Below are positions 29,289 through 38,864 of a stretch of 64,000 nt of DNA, in pieces. Each line of letters opens with the position of its first letter. Position 1 is the stretch's first letter. This DNA is from Carpediemonas membranifera (taxonomy: Eukaryota; Fornicata): assembly GCA_019828565.1 (NCBI GenBank), contig JAHDYR010000015.1, forward strand, positions 248,001 through 312,000. Direction: 5' to 3'. The notes beneath the pieces are model-generated. The model had not been told where the DNA came from. It worked only from the letters and a program-made list of their open reading frames with translations, and did not search any database. The translations under genes and the position numbers were made by a program.

Positions 29289-31813
29289 TCACAGATTATG
29301 TGCGCTGCCGATCCTAGCCTCTGGCCCTCTGCCCACTCCCCTGATCATTTCCTGCTTCCTTGCTGGTCCTGGCTTTTCCCTAATGATCCTGTAGAACAGG
29401 CTCACCTCCGACTCCTCCGAGCATAGGGGGCATAGTCTGCTAATTTCTCTCTTCAGGTCAGCGCCTTGGGCCAGCTCTGTGATGGCTCTCATAGGGCCCT
29501 CCCCTCTCTCTGCCGACGATGGGGATGGGCTGACATTGGCTGCAATGGATACAATTCTCTTCCATTCCGCCCTGCTTTGCCCCTTCCCAGCCTTTCGGTC
29601 TACCGTAGGCTTACCTTGCAGACACTTGCTTAATTTCCTTGTCCCCATGATTTCCATTAATCCTAGTGCCGTACGGCTTTTGCACCGCTTCATCCACCCC
29701 CTCCTGATCGTTTCCATGCCATAATCCAGTAGCGCTGGTTTAGGGGCTCCCTCTCTGGTGCCCTCCAGTAGATGCTGCACTCTCTCCCTAGCTTCCCACA
29801 TAACCGTGCCCCGCCCCCATTCTCTGTTTCTGACTGGTATATCCTGGTCCCTGTAGTTGACTATCCTTTTGACTGCCAGCCATTCCATGTGTGCCTGGAG
29901 GTCCACCCATCCATTCATCAGCCTCATGGCTGCGCCCCCTCCCGGTCCTGTTCCTGCCATGATTCCCTGCCAGTCATTCCAGATCCTTCTACCTCCCGGT
30001 GCGTTCCCCCACACCTCGACTCCGAAGAGGATCCTGGGCCATATATATATTTCCAGTAGTAGCCTGCTCGCTAGTGCTGGCATGTTTGCCCTGGTCCACC
30101 CTGCCCATCTCACCAGTCTCTTGTACCTTTCGCTCTGCTCCTGTTTCCGCCTTATGCAGGCCGACATAGGGTCCTTCCCACTTGCGATCCATAATCCCAG
30201 GTATCTCGCCTCCTTCTCTGGCAGTAGTGTTACCCCCTCGATCCTGACTAGGGCTGTTCTGTCCACGCTAATCATTACATTCTTCTGGGCGTTCACCCTC
30301 ATTTCATGCTCTCTGATTATGTCCACCATTATGTTGGCGACCATCTGGCTATGCTCCGGTTTGCTCCCTGTGACCGCAGTGTCATCCACAAACATGGTAA
30401 GTGCTGCCGGTAGTCGGTCGCTGAGGTGGCTCGTGGTCCTTGGCGGTTCTCTGATGTCGTACCGTTCTCCCTTGATTTTCTTTCTGGCCAGGTGGGGCCA
30501 GTTAGCCATGAACAGCACAAACAGTGTCGGTGCCAGGACGCACCCTTGCTTAACTCCCCTGTTGGTTCTTTCCCATGCCTTTGCCCCCTTGACTGATATC
30601 CAGGTTTCCTTTATTGTGCCTTGAATTGCCCTGATCAAGTGCTCCTCCACCCCCATACCCTGTAGCTTATCCATGAGAATGTCCCTTGGTACCGTGTCAT
30701 ATGCCTTCTCGATGTCCAGAAAGATTGACGTGGTCTCACCCCCTCCTGGTGCCGCTGCACAATGTACTGTATCTGCTGGATGACGTCCCTGTCTGACTGG
30801 AAACCAGCCTGTTCTCTTGGTATGAACCTTTTCGTTGCTGCTTCCAGACGTATCTTGAGCAATCTACCATAGACCCTGTACAGCAGTGGTGTCAAGGATA
30901 TTGGTCTATATGATTCCGGCTTGACCCTTGGCTTCCCTTTCTTGTGTATGGCCGACACTGTGGCATACTTCCATGCTTTGGGTACGTCGCCCTCCCTGTA
31001 GACCCTGTTGATGAGCCTCGTCACTTCCCTAAGGCCTTTCTCATCCAGCTCTCTCAGCATGTCTCCAGATGTGAGGTCAGGCCCTGGTGCGGTGTCCCTC
31101 CTGATCCTTTTGATTGCGGCTTTGACCTCGCTTTCCTTGAACTCATTTCCGTCCCTGCCCCTCCATGTCTTCCAGGTGGGTTCCCTGCCTCTGCTGACTC
31201 TAGCATACTGTTGCAAGAGGATCTCGCTGATGGCCGCCTTGTCCGTGGTTATCACTCCGTCCTTGAGGAGGCTCTCCGGCATTCCCTTGTATTGGTTGTC
31301 ACACCACCACCTTCTGATGGCAGCTTCCACTGAGGCCCTTGAGGCCCTATACCCCCTTTTTGCACTTCTGCTGATGTCGGCCACCCATTTGGCCCTGCGC
31401 TCTCCCCAGTATTTCTCCAGCTCCTCTTTCATCCTTTCCTTCCTGGTCCTGTTGCCTATTTCTGTCCATGGGGTTCGCTGGAGTTCGCTCCACACTCCGT
31501 TCCCGAACACTTTGTCCCTTGCCTTTGCTCCCCTGTTGTTCACTGGGTCGCCCATGCATGCTCTTATAGTCTCTTCCCATTGGTCCGAGCTCTTGATCCT
31601 GTTCAGCTTTGAGACTGTGACTGGCCCCTCCTTCTTTTTCATGGGCCAGGTGTGCACCTCGGGTATGGCCAGAGCCACGTCTCGCTCACTTCTGCCATAG
31701 TACCGTTGTTCCTTCCATGCTAGTGTGATTCCATTGTGTGCTGAGCCCCATACCCCGACCTTCTGAGACTCTACCACCTCAATCTCCGCCCCCTGGATTC
31801 CTGGTGTTGTCAC
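29289..31813 (-). pseudogene. LINE ORF: reverse transcriptase with C-terminal zinc motif, frameshifted
   Basis: The first frame (31813-30635) holds the end of the endonuclease region and RT fingers (TAPGPDLTSGDMLRELD, SYRPISLTPLLYRVYGRLL, REQAGFQSDRDVIQQIQYI). A slip at the C-run near 30738-30744 leads to the second frame (30674-29289). It has the palm motifs NRGVKQGCVLAPTLFVLFMA and the active site FVDDTAV, then thumb and a CPLC zinc motif near the end, where another shift seems to occur. The APE-type domain is mostly missing. Confidence 0.88.
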
Positions 31814-31886
31814 TGCAAAGTCCGGGGTTGATGTTCCTGATGTGAGCGTCCCAGACTTGGGTATGATGGCTACCCGACCGCCAACG

Positions 31887-32391
31887 GTGACTCATAGGGC
31901 TGGCAACCCCATGGCCTGAGTGCTTTCGCATCTAGCTGAACGAAATCAAAATGATGGTATCATGATCTAACTGCGGTACCGCTATGTGAGCTCTGTTTCA
32001 AAAATGGTGAAACGTGACGGAGAGGCTTACCACTGCCCCTCCACGGCCTTCCTAGGCCGTCTTCACAAACCTTATACGTGTTATATGCCATTCCATGTAA
32101 TTCGAAGGCCAAGAACGATTGCTCTAGCAAACACTGCCAATGCTGAGCCCTTATCGCTCATAATCACACAGACGCCGAAAAACGTACTTAGAAGCTCCAA
32201 TTCGGCTCCGTTGAGGAGTTCTGAGGCTTCTAATTTTCTGCGTCCAACTGTACTTGAATAACAACATCAAACTGACCGGAAGGAGCACTAGGAAGCTCCT
32301 AATGCCTTATTACCGACAATAAATGCATGCTTGAAGACTAAGATGACCTTGTTAGTTGTTCCTTCGACCGTTTCCGAGAAATGTGCAGGAT
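31887..32391. other. E4 3' non-coding region with internal hairpin-polypurine tract
   Basis: In element sense GGCCT-agga-AGGCC is followed by GTGGAGGGGCAG near 32032-32062, a second copy of the hairpin-plus-purine arrangement that precedes the 3' LTR. No gene is recognised. Confidence 0.5.
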
Positions 32392-33496
32392 ATGTCGCCG
32401 TCAACTCATTTGATGTCGGACAACACAGCCGTAGAGGCCGTTCTGAAGGAAATTCGTGCCAAAATCACCGAACTTGGTGATTACGATCTGGCTAGGCCAC
32501 TTATTGTTGCCCATACGTCCGTTTGTCGTTCCCTTCGCGCTCAGAAGTATCGTGGACGCAAGCGCATGGTCACCGACAATCTGTAAGTAACAAACATCAA
32601 CCGTGAGGTTATATAGTCACCGCGTGCAAGCCTCAGAACGCATCACTCGCACCCTGACGATGACGACTCTGATGCCCCACGACATCAAGGCCGAGGTTGC
32701 CCGACGCCTGGAAGGTTACACCAACTCCATCGAGCTGCCGCTCCAGCGAATCTTTGACGCTATTGAGCAAGGTCGTCTGAACGACGCAGCCGTAGTGCAG
32801 GACGTGAAGCTGACCCAGCAGGTCTTGGCTCTCGTGGCTCACTGCCAGGTCGCGCTTGCCGGTGTGAGGGCCCACCTCAAGCTCGGCAGGAAGCGCTTGA
32901 CCGATGGCGACATCGTGTCGGCCGCGATCCGGGGCCGCGACATCACGCTGGGTGGGTCTTCACCCGGTAATGGTCACTACTCTGCAGCTCTCGTGGCGGC
33001 TGTGCGGACTGCCGGCGGGGTCAAGTCGGACACTACAGCGCGCGGATATCTTAACCGCCTGTTGGTCCTCGTCCTCGCACCGGACTACTTCCGTGTCGCT
33101 GTCTACGGCATCAGCCGGCGCATCCCGGCTCCCAACGACTTCTGGGCAACCCTGGTCAGCCGCTTGTGCCACGACGGCTACCTGCCCGCCATTGGCGATG
33201 AGGCTCACTGGGAGCCGCTTCAGGTCTCTGATCCGGACCGCTACTACACTGTCACGTGCGTAGTCCGTCACGAGTATCTGAAGACGACTTGTGGTCCCGG
33301 GTCTTTTGTGTTGATCCTGCAGTATGACGGATACTCGGGACTCAGCATCGTGTCCCTCAACGCTGATCTCTGCCTTGTCCGGTGTGTGCGAGAGTACTTG
33401 GCTGAGAACGCCCTTGAGCGCCACGCTGACCCGACTTGGTTGGTCGAGCTGACGGACACGGAGGAGACGGAAGACGAGGAATCTAGCTCTGAATAA
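32392..33496 (+). CDS. antisense accessory gene of E4, unknown function, one 34-nt intron
   Basis: Lies between the pol end and 3' LTR of E4, on the opposite strand. Exons 32392-32582 and 32617-33496 join in phase to 356 aa. Intron 32583-32616 has donor GTAAGT and acceptor TATATAG, different from the host GTTTGT type. Features: an N-terminal helical basic region (RSLRAQKYRGRKRMVTD), a mixed alpha/beta core and an acidic tail (TDTEETEDEESSSE). No domain is recognised. The end lies 42 bp from the pol stop, tail to tail. It could be an element accessory gene or a captured host gene. The uninterrupted frame of 297 codons suggests selection. Confidence 0.6.
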
Positions 33497-33538
33497 ATCG
33501 TTTGTTCCTCGAGGATACAGCTTCGATGTTGAGAAGTT

Positions 33539-35912
33539 TTACAGACCGTCACGCTTGGCTTGGTCAGACTTCAAATATGTATCGAGGGCTTCCAAATCTT
33601 TGACGTGCGAATAAGGTTCGAATGAAGCCTCTGAATCCTCGAATCCGACCCAGTGTACGAGGTACTCGCGCCTTGACTTGGGGCCCGAGCCTCTAGAGCG
33701 TGAGATGCGCTCGACATGCCACTCATCGACGGAAGCGGCTGCGAGGTCATAGATCTGTTGCTCCGAGAGCTTGCCTGGGTCAAATCTTCGCACACGTGCC
33801 GCGTCTACCTTGATAGTTGGACCGTCCGCTGACTGACTGAGGTCTTGGACCTCATATGCGACGACAACACCATCACGTTTGACGGCTGCGACACGCCTCA
33901 TGGGTCCGCGCCAGCCCGGGGCTAGCTTGCTCGGTGGTCTTGGGTAGTATTTGACCAGCACGAAACGGCTCAATATCTCGCTTCTCGATGAGGTTGCCTT
34001 TGCGAGAGCGTCTTCGCGCATGGCTCTAATCCTTGCTTTGGCGAGTTGGATGGCGGCATCGGCTGCGGCTAGCTTCGACTGTGGCGGACCAGCCGAGGCG
34101 GCATCCGTGATATAGATCGATGACGGTATTGATAAATTGGCGCCAAACATGATCTCGGCCGGAGTCAACCGGGTCGGGATCCTGGGCATTGAGTTGACCA
34201 AGAATTGGGCGACTGGTAGGTGTGCTACCCAATCGTTATTCCTTAACTCCAGCTTCCTGGCTCTGAGGATGCGTTCGACCTCCTTGTTCGCGCGTTCGAC
34301 GACACCGTTGCTCTGGGGATGGTATGCTGTCGTTATGTGGACGTCGAACCCCATCTCTTCGGAGAGGCGTTTGAACAGAGCGTTTTTGAACTCTGAGCCC
34401 CCATCCGATTGGACGACTTCGGGGCATCCGTATCGTAGAATCCAGGTGTTGACCGGGACTAGCTCTGTCCAGCGGGAGCACATGTCGATCATTACTGTCA
34501 CGTAGGACAGGCCGTTGACCGTCGGTAGCGGACCCATGGTGTCAATGGCCACACGCCGGAACGGGAGGTCTACAGCTGTATGCAGGCCGTCGGGCGTATC
34601 AACAGGAGGGCGGGCCAAGACTTGGCACTCTGGACACGCGGTAATCACGTCGTCTACGACTTGACGGGAGACAGACAAACCGTCGGCCCTAAGTTGCTCG
34701 GTTGTCATCCGGCGAGACAGATGAGCTCCTGCTGTGAGATGAGCGCGGGATACCTGATCCCTCGACGCCTGTTGCATGGAGAATACTCTCGAGAGACCGT
34801 CGGCTCCACCGTTGTCCAGACCGGCGATGTGCTGTAGGGTGAAATCTAAATCGGCGATCGAATCAGCCCACCGGCGGACCTTGGCGTTGGTGGACCGGTA
34901 CATATAGAGTAGGTTCCGGTGATCCGTGGGAATAGTAAAGCTCTCCCAGCACAGGAACTTGCGCCATCGTTGTAACGCTGCCACGATAGCGTAGGCTTCT
35001 TTCTCACCGGTACACCAGCGTGACTGGACGTCGTTGAACGCACGCGACATATAGCAAACTGGTCGGCCCTCTTGGAGTAAGACTGCTCCGTACCCGACAT
35101 CGGATGCGTCAGTCATGACAGTGTGAGGCTTAGTCGCGTCGAACATGGCTAGAGCGTCGGCCGAACATAAAGCTTGTTTCAGATCGTCCAGCGACTTCTG
35201 AAGAACGTCTCGAGGGGGTCTGCCGACCGGACATGGCGTCTAGCAGAGGCTTAGCTCGGACCGCGAAGTTGGGTATGTAATCGCGGAAATAGTTGAGGAA
35301 TCCGTTGAGACCCTGCATGCCCTTCGTGGATGAAGACAGCTTGAGGTTCGCGATATCTTCGGTCCGCTGGGGTGAGATCTTCACGCTGCCTTGGGATATG
35401 ATCCACCCGAGGAACTCGACCTCTTGCCGACCGAACTGGCACTTATCTCGGCCGAGCTGAAGGTTAAGCTTGTCAACGCGTTGCATGACTTTTTCGAGGT
35501 TTCCCAGGTACTCGTCCTCATCCGCACCCATGACGATGATGTCATCAATGTATATGACACAGGCGGAGCCCACCAGACCCTTGAACCCGTCTTCCATCGC
35601 CCTCTGGAAGTACGCTCCGGCGTTACGTAAGCCGAAGGGCATCCGTGTATATTGGTATTGACCAAAAACAGTACGGAAGGCGGTTAGGTGACGGCACCGT
35701 TCAGTAAGAGGGATCTGATGGTATCCTGCTGACAAGTCTAGGGTAGCGAACACAGACTTTCCGGACAGTTGAGTGAGAACTTCGTCTATGCGAGGATGGG
35801 GTAGTCGAATGGTTCCGTTAGTTGATTGATCTCGCGGAAGTCGACGACAAAACGCGTCTTTCCCTCCTTCTTTGGAACTATGATGGTAGGGCTCGCGTAT
35901 TGAGACTGGCAT
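33539..35912 (-). pseudogene. E4 pol (RT-RNase H-integrase-chromodomain), frameshifted
   Basis: RT continues from the gag frame after a slip at the GGGG run near 35796. The RT active site YIDDIIVMGA is in 35912-35130. A second shift near 35150-35230 leads to 35146-33539 with RNase H (TDASDVGYGAVLL), zinc CPECQVL, integrase D (AIDTMGPLPT), D (VQSDGGSEF) and E (GVVERANKE), and a C-terminal chromodomain (DEWHVERISRS ... YLVHWVGFED). Compared with E1, about 15 residues are missing in frame after WTELVP, between the first and second catalytic aspartates. Confidence 0.88.
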
Positions 35913-37435
35913 GCCTCGATGTAGCGCTTTGCCAGGAGCGTATTAATGTGCTCTTGAATGATCGGGACTTTCGGCGGGGGAACATAGTACGGCCGAATGT
36001 GTACGACTCTGTCGCCCTTGAGGACCAAATCATACGGTTCGAGCCGGCTTGGCTCGGTACGGTCCACGAATGTCCGGGCGTAACGCTTGAGGATGTCGGC
36101 CTGCCTCTGAGAAAAGGAAGAGGACATGGCTCTGGCTTGCGCGACGTACTTCTCGAATGTAGGTGGTTCGTCGCTGGCTGCGAGCTCGCTGGTAGGCTCA
36201 GACAACGAAGGGAGAAGGCCGATCTCCACCATCTGAGGGTAACCCAGGCATACATCGAAAGCGGTCGACAGGACGTAGGCCTTAATAGTGATAGAGCATC
36301 CGCGCGGAGTGAATGGCGAGGGCGCTAAGACGAGGCGGAAGGATACCTGACCATCGGCCTCTCTGACGCCGCCCACTGTCTCGATAAGTGTCTTCTCGTG
36401 TGAGATCCACTTCACTGCCTTGCCGTGGCAGAGCTTGGGGTCAATGGTTGCGCAGTCAGCGCCCGAGTCGAACAGGACGGAAACGACTTGCTTAAGAATG
36501 CTAGCCTTGACGGAGGGGAGGACACTCTGACGGGAACCGAGAGAAAACACACAACGAGCTGAATTTACCTCAGAACGGCAGAATTCAGCTCGGTGGACCG
36601 GCTTCTGGCACTTGGAACAGGTTGTCTTCGGAGCAGGGCATCGGCGAGCGGAGTGACCGACCTTACCGCAGTTGAAGCACACGAATGGCTTCTTCTCGTG
36701 CTTGGGCTTGTCGATCGGCTTGCCTTTTGAGGGGGCTACGTTCGTGCGGTCAGGCTCGCGTCGATGAGGGTTCTTCGGACCGCTCCCCGTGTGCCGTGTA
36801 TGGGAGGGCGTGGTGTTGGTACGCTGTGAGTCGGAGACCCCCGCAGCGCCGAAGGAAGCGATCATCTCCTTGGACTCCTTGAGGTCGCGTGACATGACGA
36901 GGACATCAGCCATTGCGTCCTTGAGATCCTTGCGCTCCGTTGATTCTCTGACTCGATACATGATGCGACTGTTGTTGGGGAACTTGAAGCAGCGGCTGTA
37001 CGTCTCCTTCAAGACGTCCTCGGGATCTTCGGGTTGAACGAGCTTCAAGAGCAGATTGAATCGGCGGTTCACTCGAGCAACCTCATCAGGCTCGAAGGAC
37101 TTGGCGGGGACTCGGAAGAGCTGTAGACGCATGCTCGGGCGAGAAGGTCGAAGGGCAGCACCGAGGCGCTTGAGGACTCGTTCATCTTGGGCTGCGACAC
37201 GACGTTTCTTACGGAGCTTCGCGGAGAGCAGGAGAGGAGTGTCTTCAACCTCTTCGTCGTCGTTAAGGCCTGCTAGCTCTGCTATGCTAGGCTCGATGAG
37301 GTCAATAACATCATCGCGGCCGCCTAAGGCGCGATGATCGTGGAGGTTATCCGCAAAGTCCAAAAGAGCGTCCATGGAGGACTTCTTCAGGAGAGGCGGA
37401 TTCTTCTTCAGGCTTCTGTAAGTTTCCGTACCCAT
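35786..37435 (-). CDS. E4 gag-protease and start of RT
   Basis: The ATG at 37435 is just inside the 5' LTR. A gag-like helical region (KSFEPDEVARVNRRFNLLLK) is followed by two zinc knuckles, CFNCGKVGHSARRC and CSKCQKPVHRAEFC. An aspartic protease follows (VLFDSGADCATIDP), then the N-terminal RT region (KGKTRFVVDFREIN-like), which runs out of frame at 35786. Gag, protease and pol were apparently one frame before the G-run slip. Confidence 0.85.
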   Translation of the reverse strand: MGTETYRSLKKNPPLLKKSSMDALLDFADNLHDHRALGGRDDVIDLIEPSIAELAGLNDDEEVEDTPLLLSAKLRKKRRVAAQDERVLKRLGAALRPSRPSMRLQLFRVPAKSFEPDEVARVNRRFNLLLKLVQPEDPEDVLKETYSRCFKFPNNSRIMYRVRESTERKDLKDAMADVLVMSRDLKESKEMIASFGAAGVSDSQRTNTTPSHTRHTGSGPKNPHRREPDRTNVAPSKGKPIDKPKHEKKPFVCFNCGKVGHSARRCPAPKTTCSKCQKPVHRAEFCRSEVNSARCVFSLGSRQSVLPSVKASILKQVVSVLFDSGADCATIDPKLCHGKAVKWISHEKTLIETVGGVREADGQVSFRLVLAPSPFTPRGCSITIKAYVLSTAFDVCLGYPQMVEIGLLPSLSEPTSELAASDEPPTFEKYVAQARAMSSSFSQRQADILKRYARTFVDRTEPSRLEPYDLVLKGDRVVHIRPYYVPPPKVPIIQEHINTLLAKRYIEACQSQYASPTIIVPKKEGKTRFVVDFREINQLTEPFDYPILA

Positions 37436-37446
37436 ATGTTTTGGTA

Positions 37447-37456
37447 GTACTAGTAC
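37447..37456 (-). other. 10-bp palindrome abutting E4 5' LTR
   Basis: GTACTAGTAC directly adjoins the LTR. The gag ATG (37435) follows 11 nt further on in element sense. Confidence 0.7.
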
Positions 37457-37578
37457 TGTGGTTCAATGGGTGTTGAACTTTTACTGAGGAGAAGACTCGA
37501 CACAAGGGTGTCGAGGAGAAACTCCTTGACTATTAAATATAACGTAAATCTGTGTAACTTTGGGTAGGACCCACAACA
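37457..37578 (-). repeat. E4 5' LTR (122 bp)
   Basis: Identical to the 3' LTR, so the insertion is recent. CGCC follows at 37579-37582. Confidence 0.93.
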
Positions 37579-38333
37579 CGCCTTATCATCCTGCGGGACA
37601 GGGTGCTGTTGAAAGAGCGAACAAAGAGGTGAAGAGACACCTACGCGCCTGGATTCTCGAACATGACGACGACTGGGAGGACGCCTTACCACGAATCACG
37701 AATATAATCAACAACGCACCTCTAACCGCCTCCAACCTGTCGCCGTACGAAGTCCTATACGCCAGGGACGTCCACGAACCGACTAGACAACCTTCCCTCA
37801 CCGTCGACCACTTCCGTACCACCCTACGCTGTTTACAGAGCAGACAACGCGCTGTCGGTGGCCAAACTCCAGCGCAGAGCCATCCAGCGAGTCATCTCCT
37901 TGGATCCGCCGCCATGATCCAGCGCAAAACTGCCATAGGCATCGTACCCCGGGGCCCGGTCCGGGTCATCTCCACCAATCCCGACCGCCCCAACACCTAC
38001 GTCGTTCAAGACCTCACCACTGACCACCGCCTGACAGTACATGCCTCTGAGCTTTACCAGTTCGAGGGCAGCTACACTGACGCTGAGCTCAAACACTGGG
38101 CAGCCCGCAACGAAGGAGAGTACGTGGTTAGGAAGGTTGCTGACCATCGCCGACAAGCGGGCAACCTTCAGTTCCTCCTCTTGTGGGAGGGTTACGATGA
38201 CGACGAAGGCACATGGACCGATTACAGCCGCGAAATCGATGGATTAGCTGCCCTGGACGCATACATTAATGAGCATCCGAGATTGAAGCTTCCATCACTC
38301 AGGAATGGACGCCACGCCGGTAAATCCCCCTGA
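37579..38333 (+). pseudogene. E3 pol, 3' part (integrase end and chromodomain)
   Basis: Continues the E3 integrase after E4: YHPAGQGAVERANKEVKRHL holds the catalytic glutamate. It is followed by the integrase C-terminal domain and a chromodomain (GEYVVRKVADHRRQAGNLQF ... LLWEGYDDDEGTWTDYS). The open frame runs to a TGA at 38333. Confidence 0.88.
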
Positions 38334-38760
38334 GACGTGTGCTGTTGATGTTGTTTGATGAAGAAAGAAGAGAAGAAGAGGAAAAGTGATTGCAATCACG
38401 AGGATAATGATAATGAACGCAAATGATCACCTAAGAGAGAGAGAGAGCGTGAACTCGCCGAAACGAACTAATGAGAAGCGATGAAACTGAAGAAGCGAGA
38501 CAGAAGCGCGAAAGAGACAGAAATGGAGAAGAATGAAGTATAGAGCGTGAAGAAGATCATAGTTACGTACCAATCCGTCGTCACTGGCAACTTAGACGCA
38601 ATGACTCATCTTGTGCCAAATCTGACAAAAAGGACCGAATTTCCGAAGATCGCAAAAGGAGTTTAGATTAGGTCTGGGGACGACAAGATCTTTTATATTT
38701 GATCGATATCTTTCAATTTGATGACAATCCACAATGTTATGGTGGAAGTCATGGGGGCAG
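38334..38760 (+). other. E3 3' untranslated region
   Basis: Purine-rich sequence with GAGAGA and GAAGAAG runs, ending in the polypurine tract ATGGGGGCAG at the LTR. No ORF. Confidence 0.6.
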
Positions 38761-38864
38761 TGTAGTGGTCACCTGACCCGTATATATTTAGGCCATATTT
38801 ACCACTAGGGTTCGACCCTATTTAAACACTTCGCATTGATTGTTGTTGTTCTGTGCCCACCACA
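38761..38864 (+). repeat. E3 3' LTR (104 bp)
   Basis: Matches 24702-24805 except for two G-to-A differences. Confidence 0.9.

Larger units (their letters stand above)
28130..31886 (-). mobile_element. 5'-truncated LINE (non-LTR retrotransposon) with 15-bp target duplications
   Basis: ACCCGACCGCCAACG occurs at 28130-28144 and 31872-31886. The insert between them is 3.73 kb on the minus strand. It starts inside the last part of an apurinic-type endonuclease region, so it is 5'-truncated, as is usual for target-primed insertion. Its 3' end (left side) is a CTTT/TTTC-rich tail (28145-28162). It sits in the 3' non-coding part of E4 and is the youngest layer of the nest. Confidence 0.88.
27933..37578 (-). 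mobile_element. Ty3/gypsy chromodomain element E4, nested in E3 and carrying a LINE
   Basis: Identical 122-bp LTRs (27933-28054, 37457-37578) and target duplication CGCC (27929-27932, 37579-37582) lie inside the E3 integrase. Removing the element restores the reading frame across EIGT and PYHPAGQG. Reading leftward: palindrome, gag with zinc knuckles, protease, RT, RNase H, integrase, chromodomain, an antisense spliced ORF, hairpin-polypurine tracts and the 3' LTR. A LINE occupies 28145-31871. Net length without the LINE is about 5.9 kb. The family is the same as E1. Confidence 0.93.
24702..38864 (+). mobile_element. Ty3/gypsy chromodomain element E3, split by nested E4
   Basis: Its 104-bp LTRs (24702-24805, 38761-38864) start TG, end CA and differ at two sites, both G-to-A. 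Without E4 it is about 4.5 kb. Order: LTR, palindrome, gag-protease, RT, RNase H, integrase (interrupted at 27932 and resumed at 37579), chromodomain, polypurine tract ATGGGGGCAG, LTR. The target duplication is absent: TTAG precedes it and ACTA follows. Its right edge lies inside a coiled-coil coding sequence whose 5' part is not on the left side. Recombination or deletion has therefore reshaped this locus. Confidence 0.9.

Noticed and set aside
29772-30624. Plus-strand ORFs inside the LINE
   Set aside because: They are antisense to the reverse transcriptase and show no domain.
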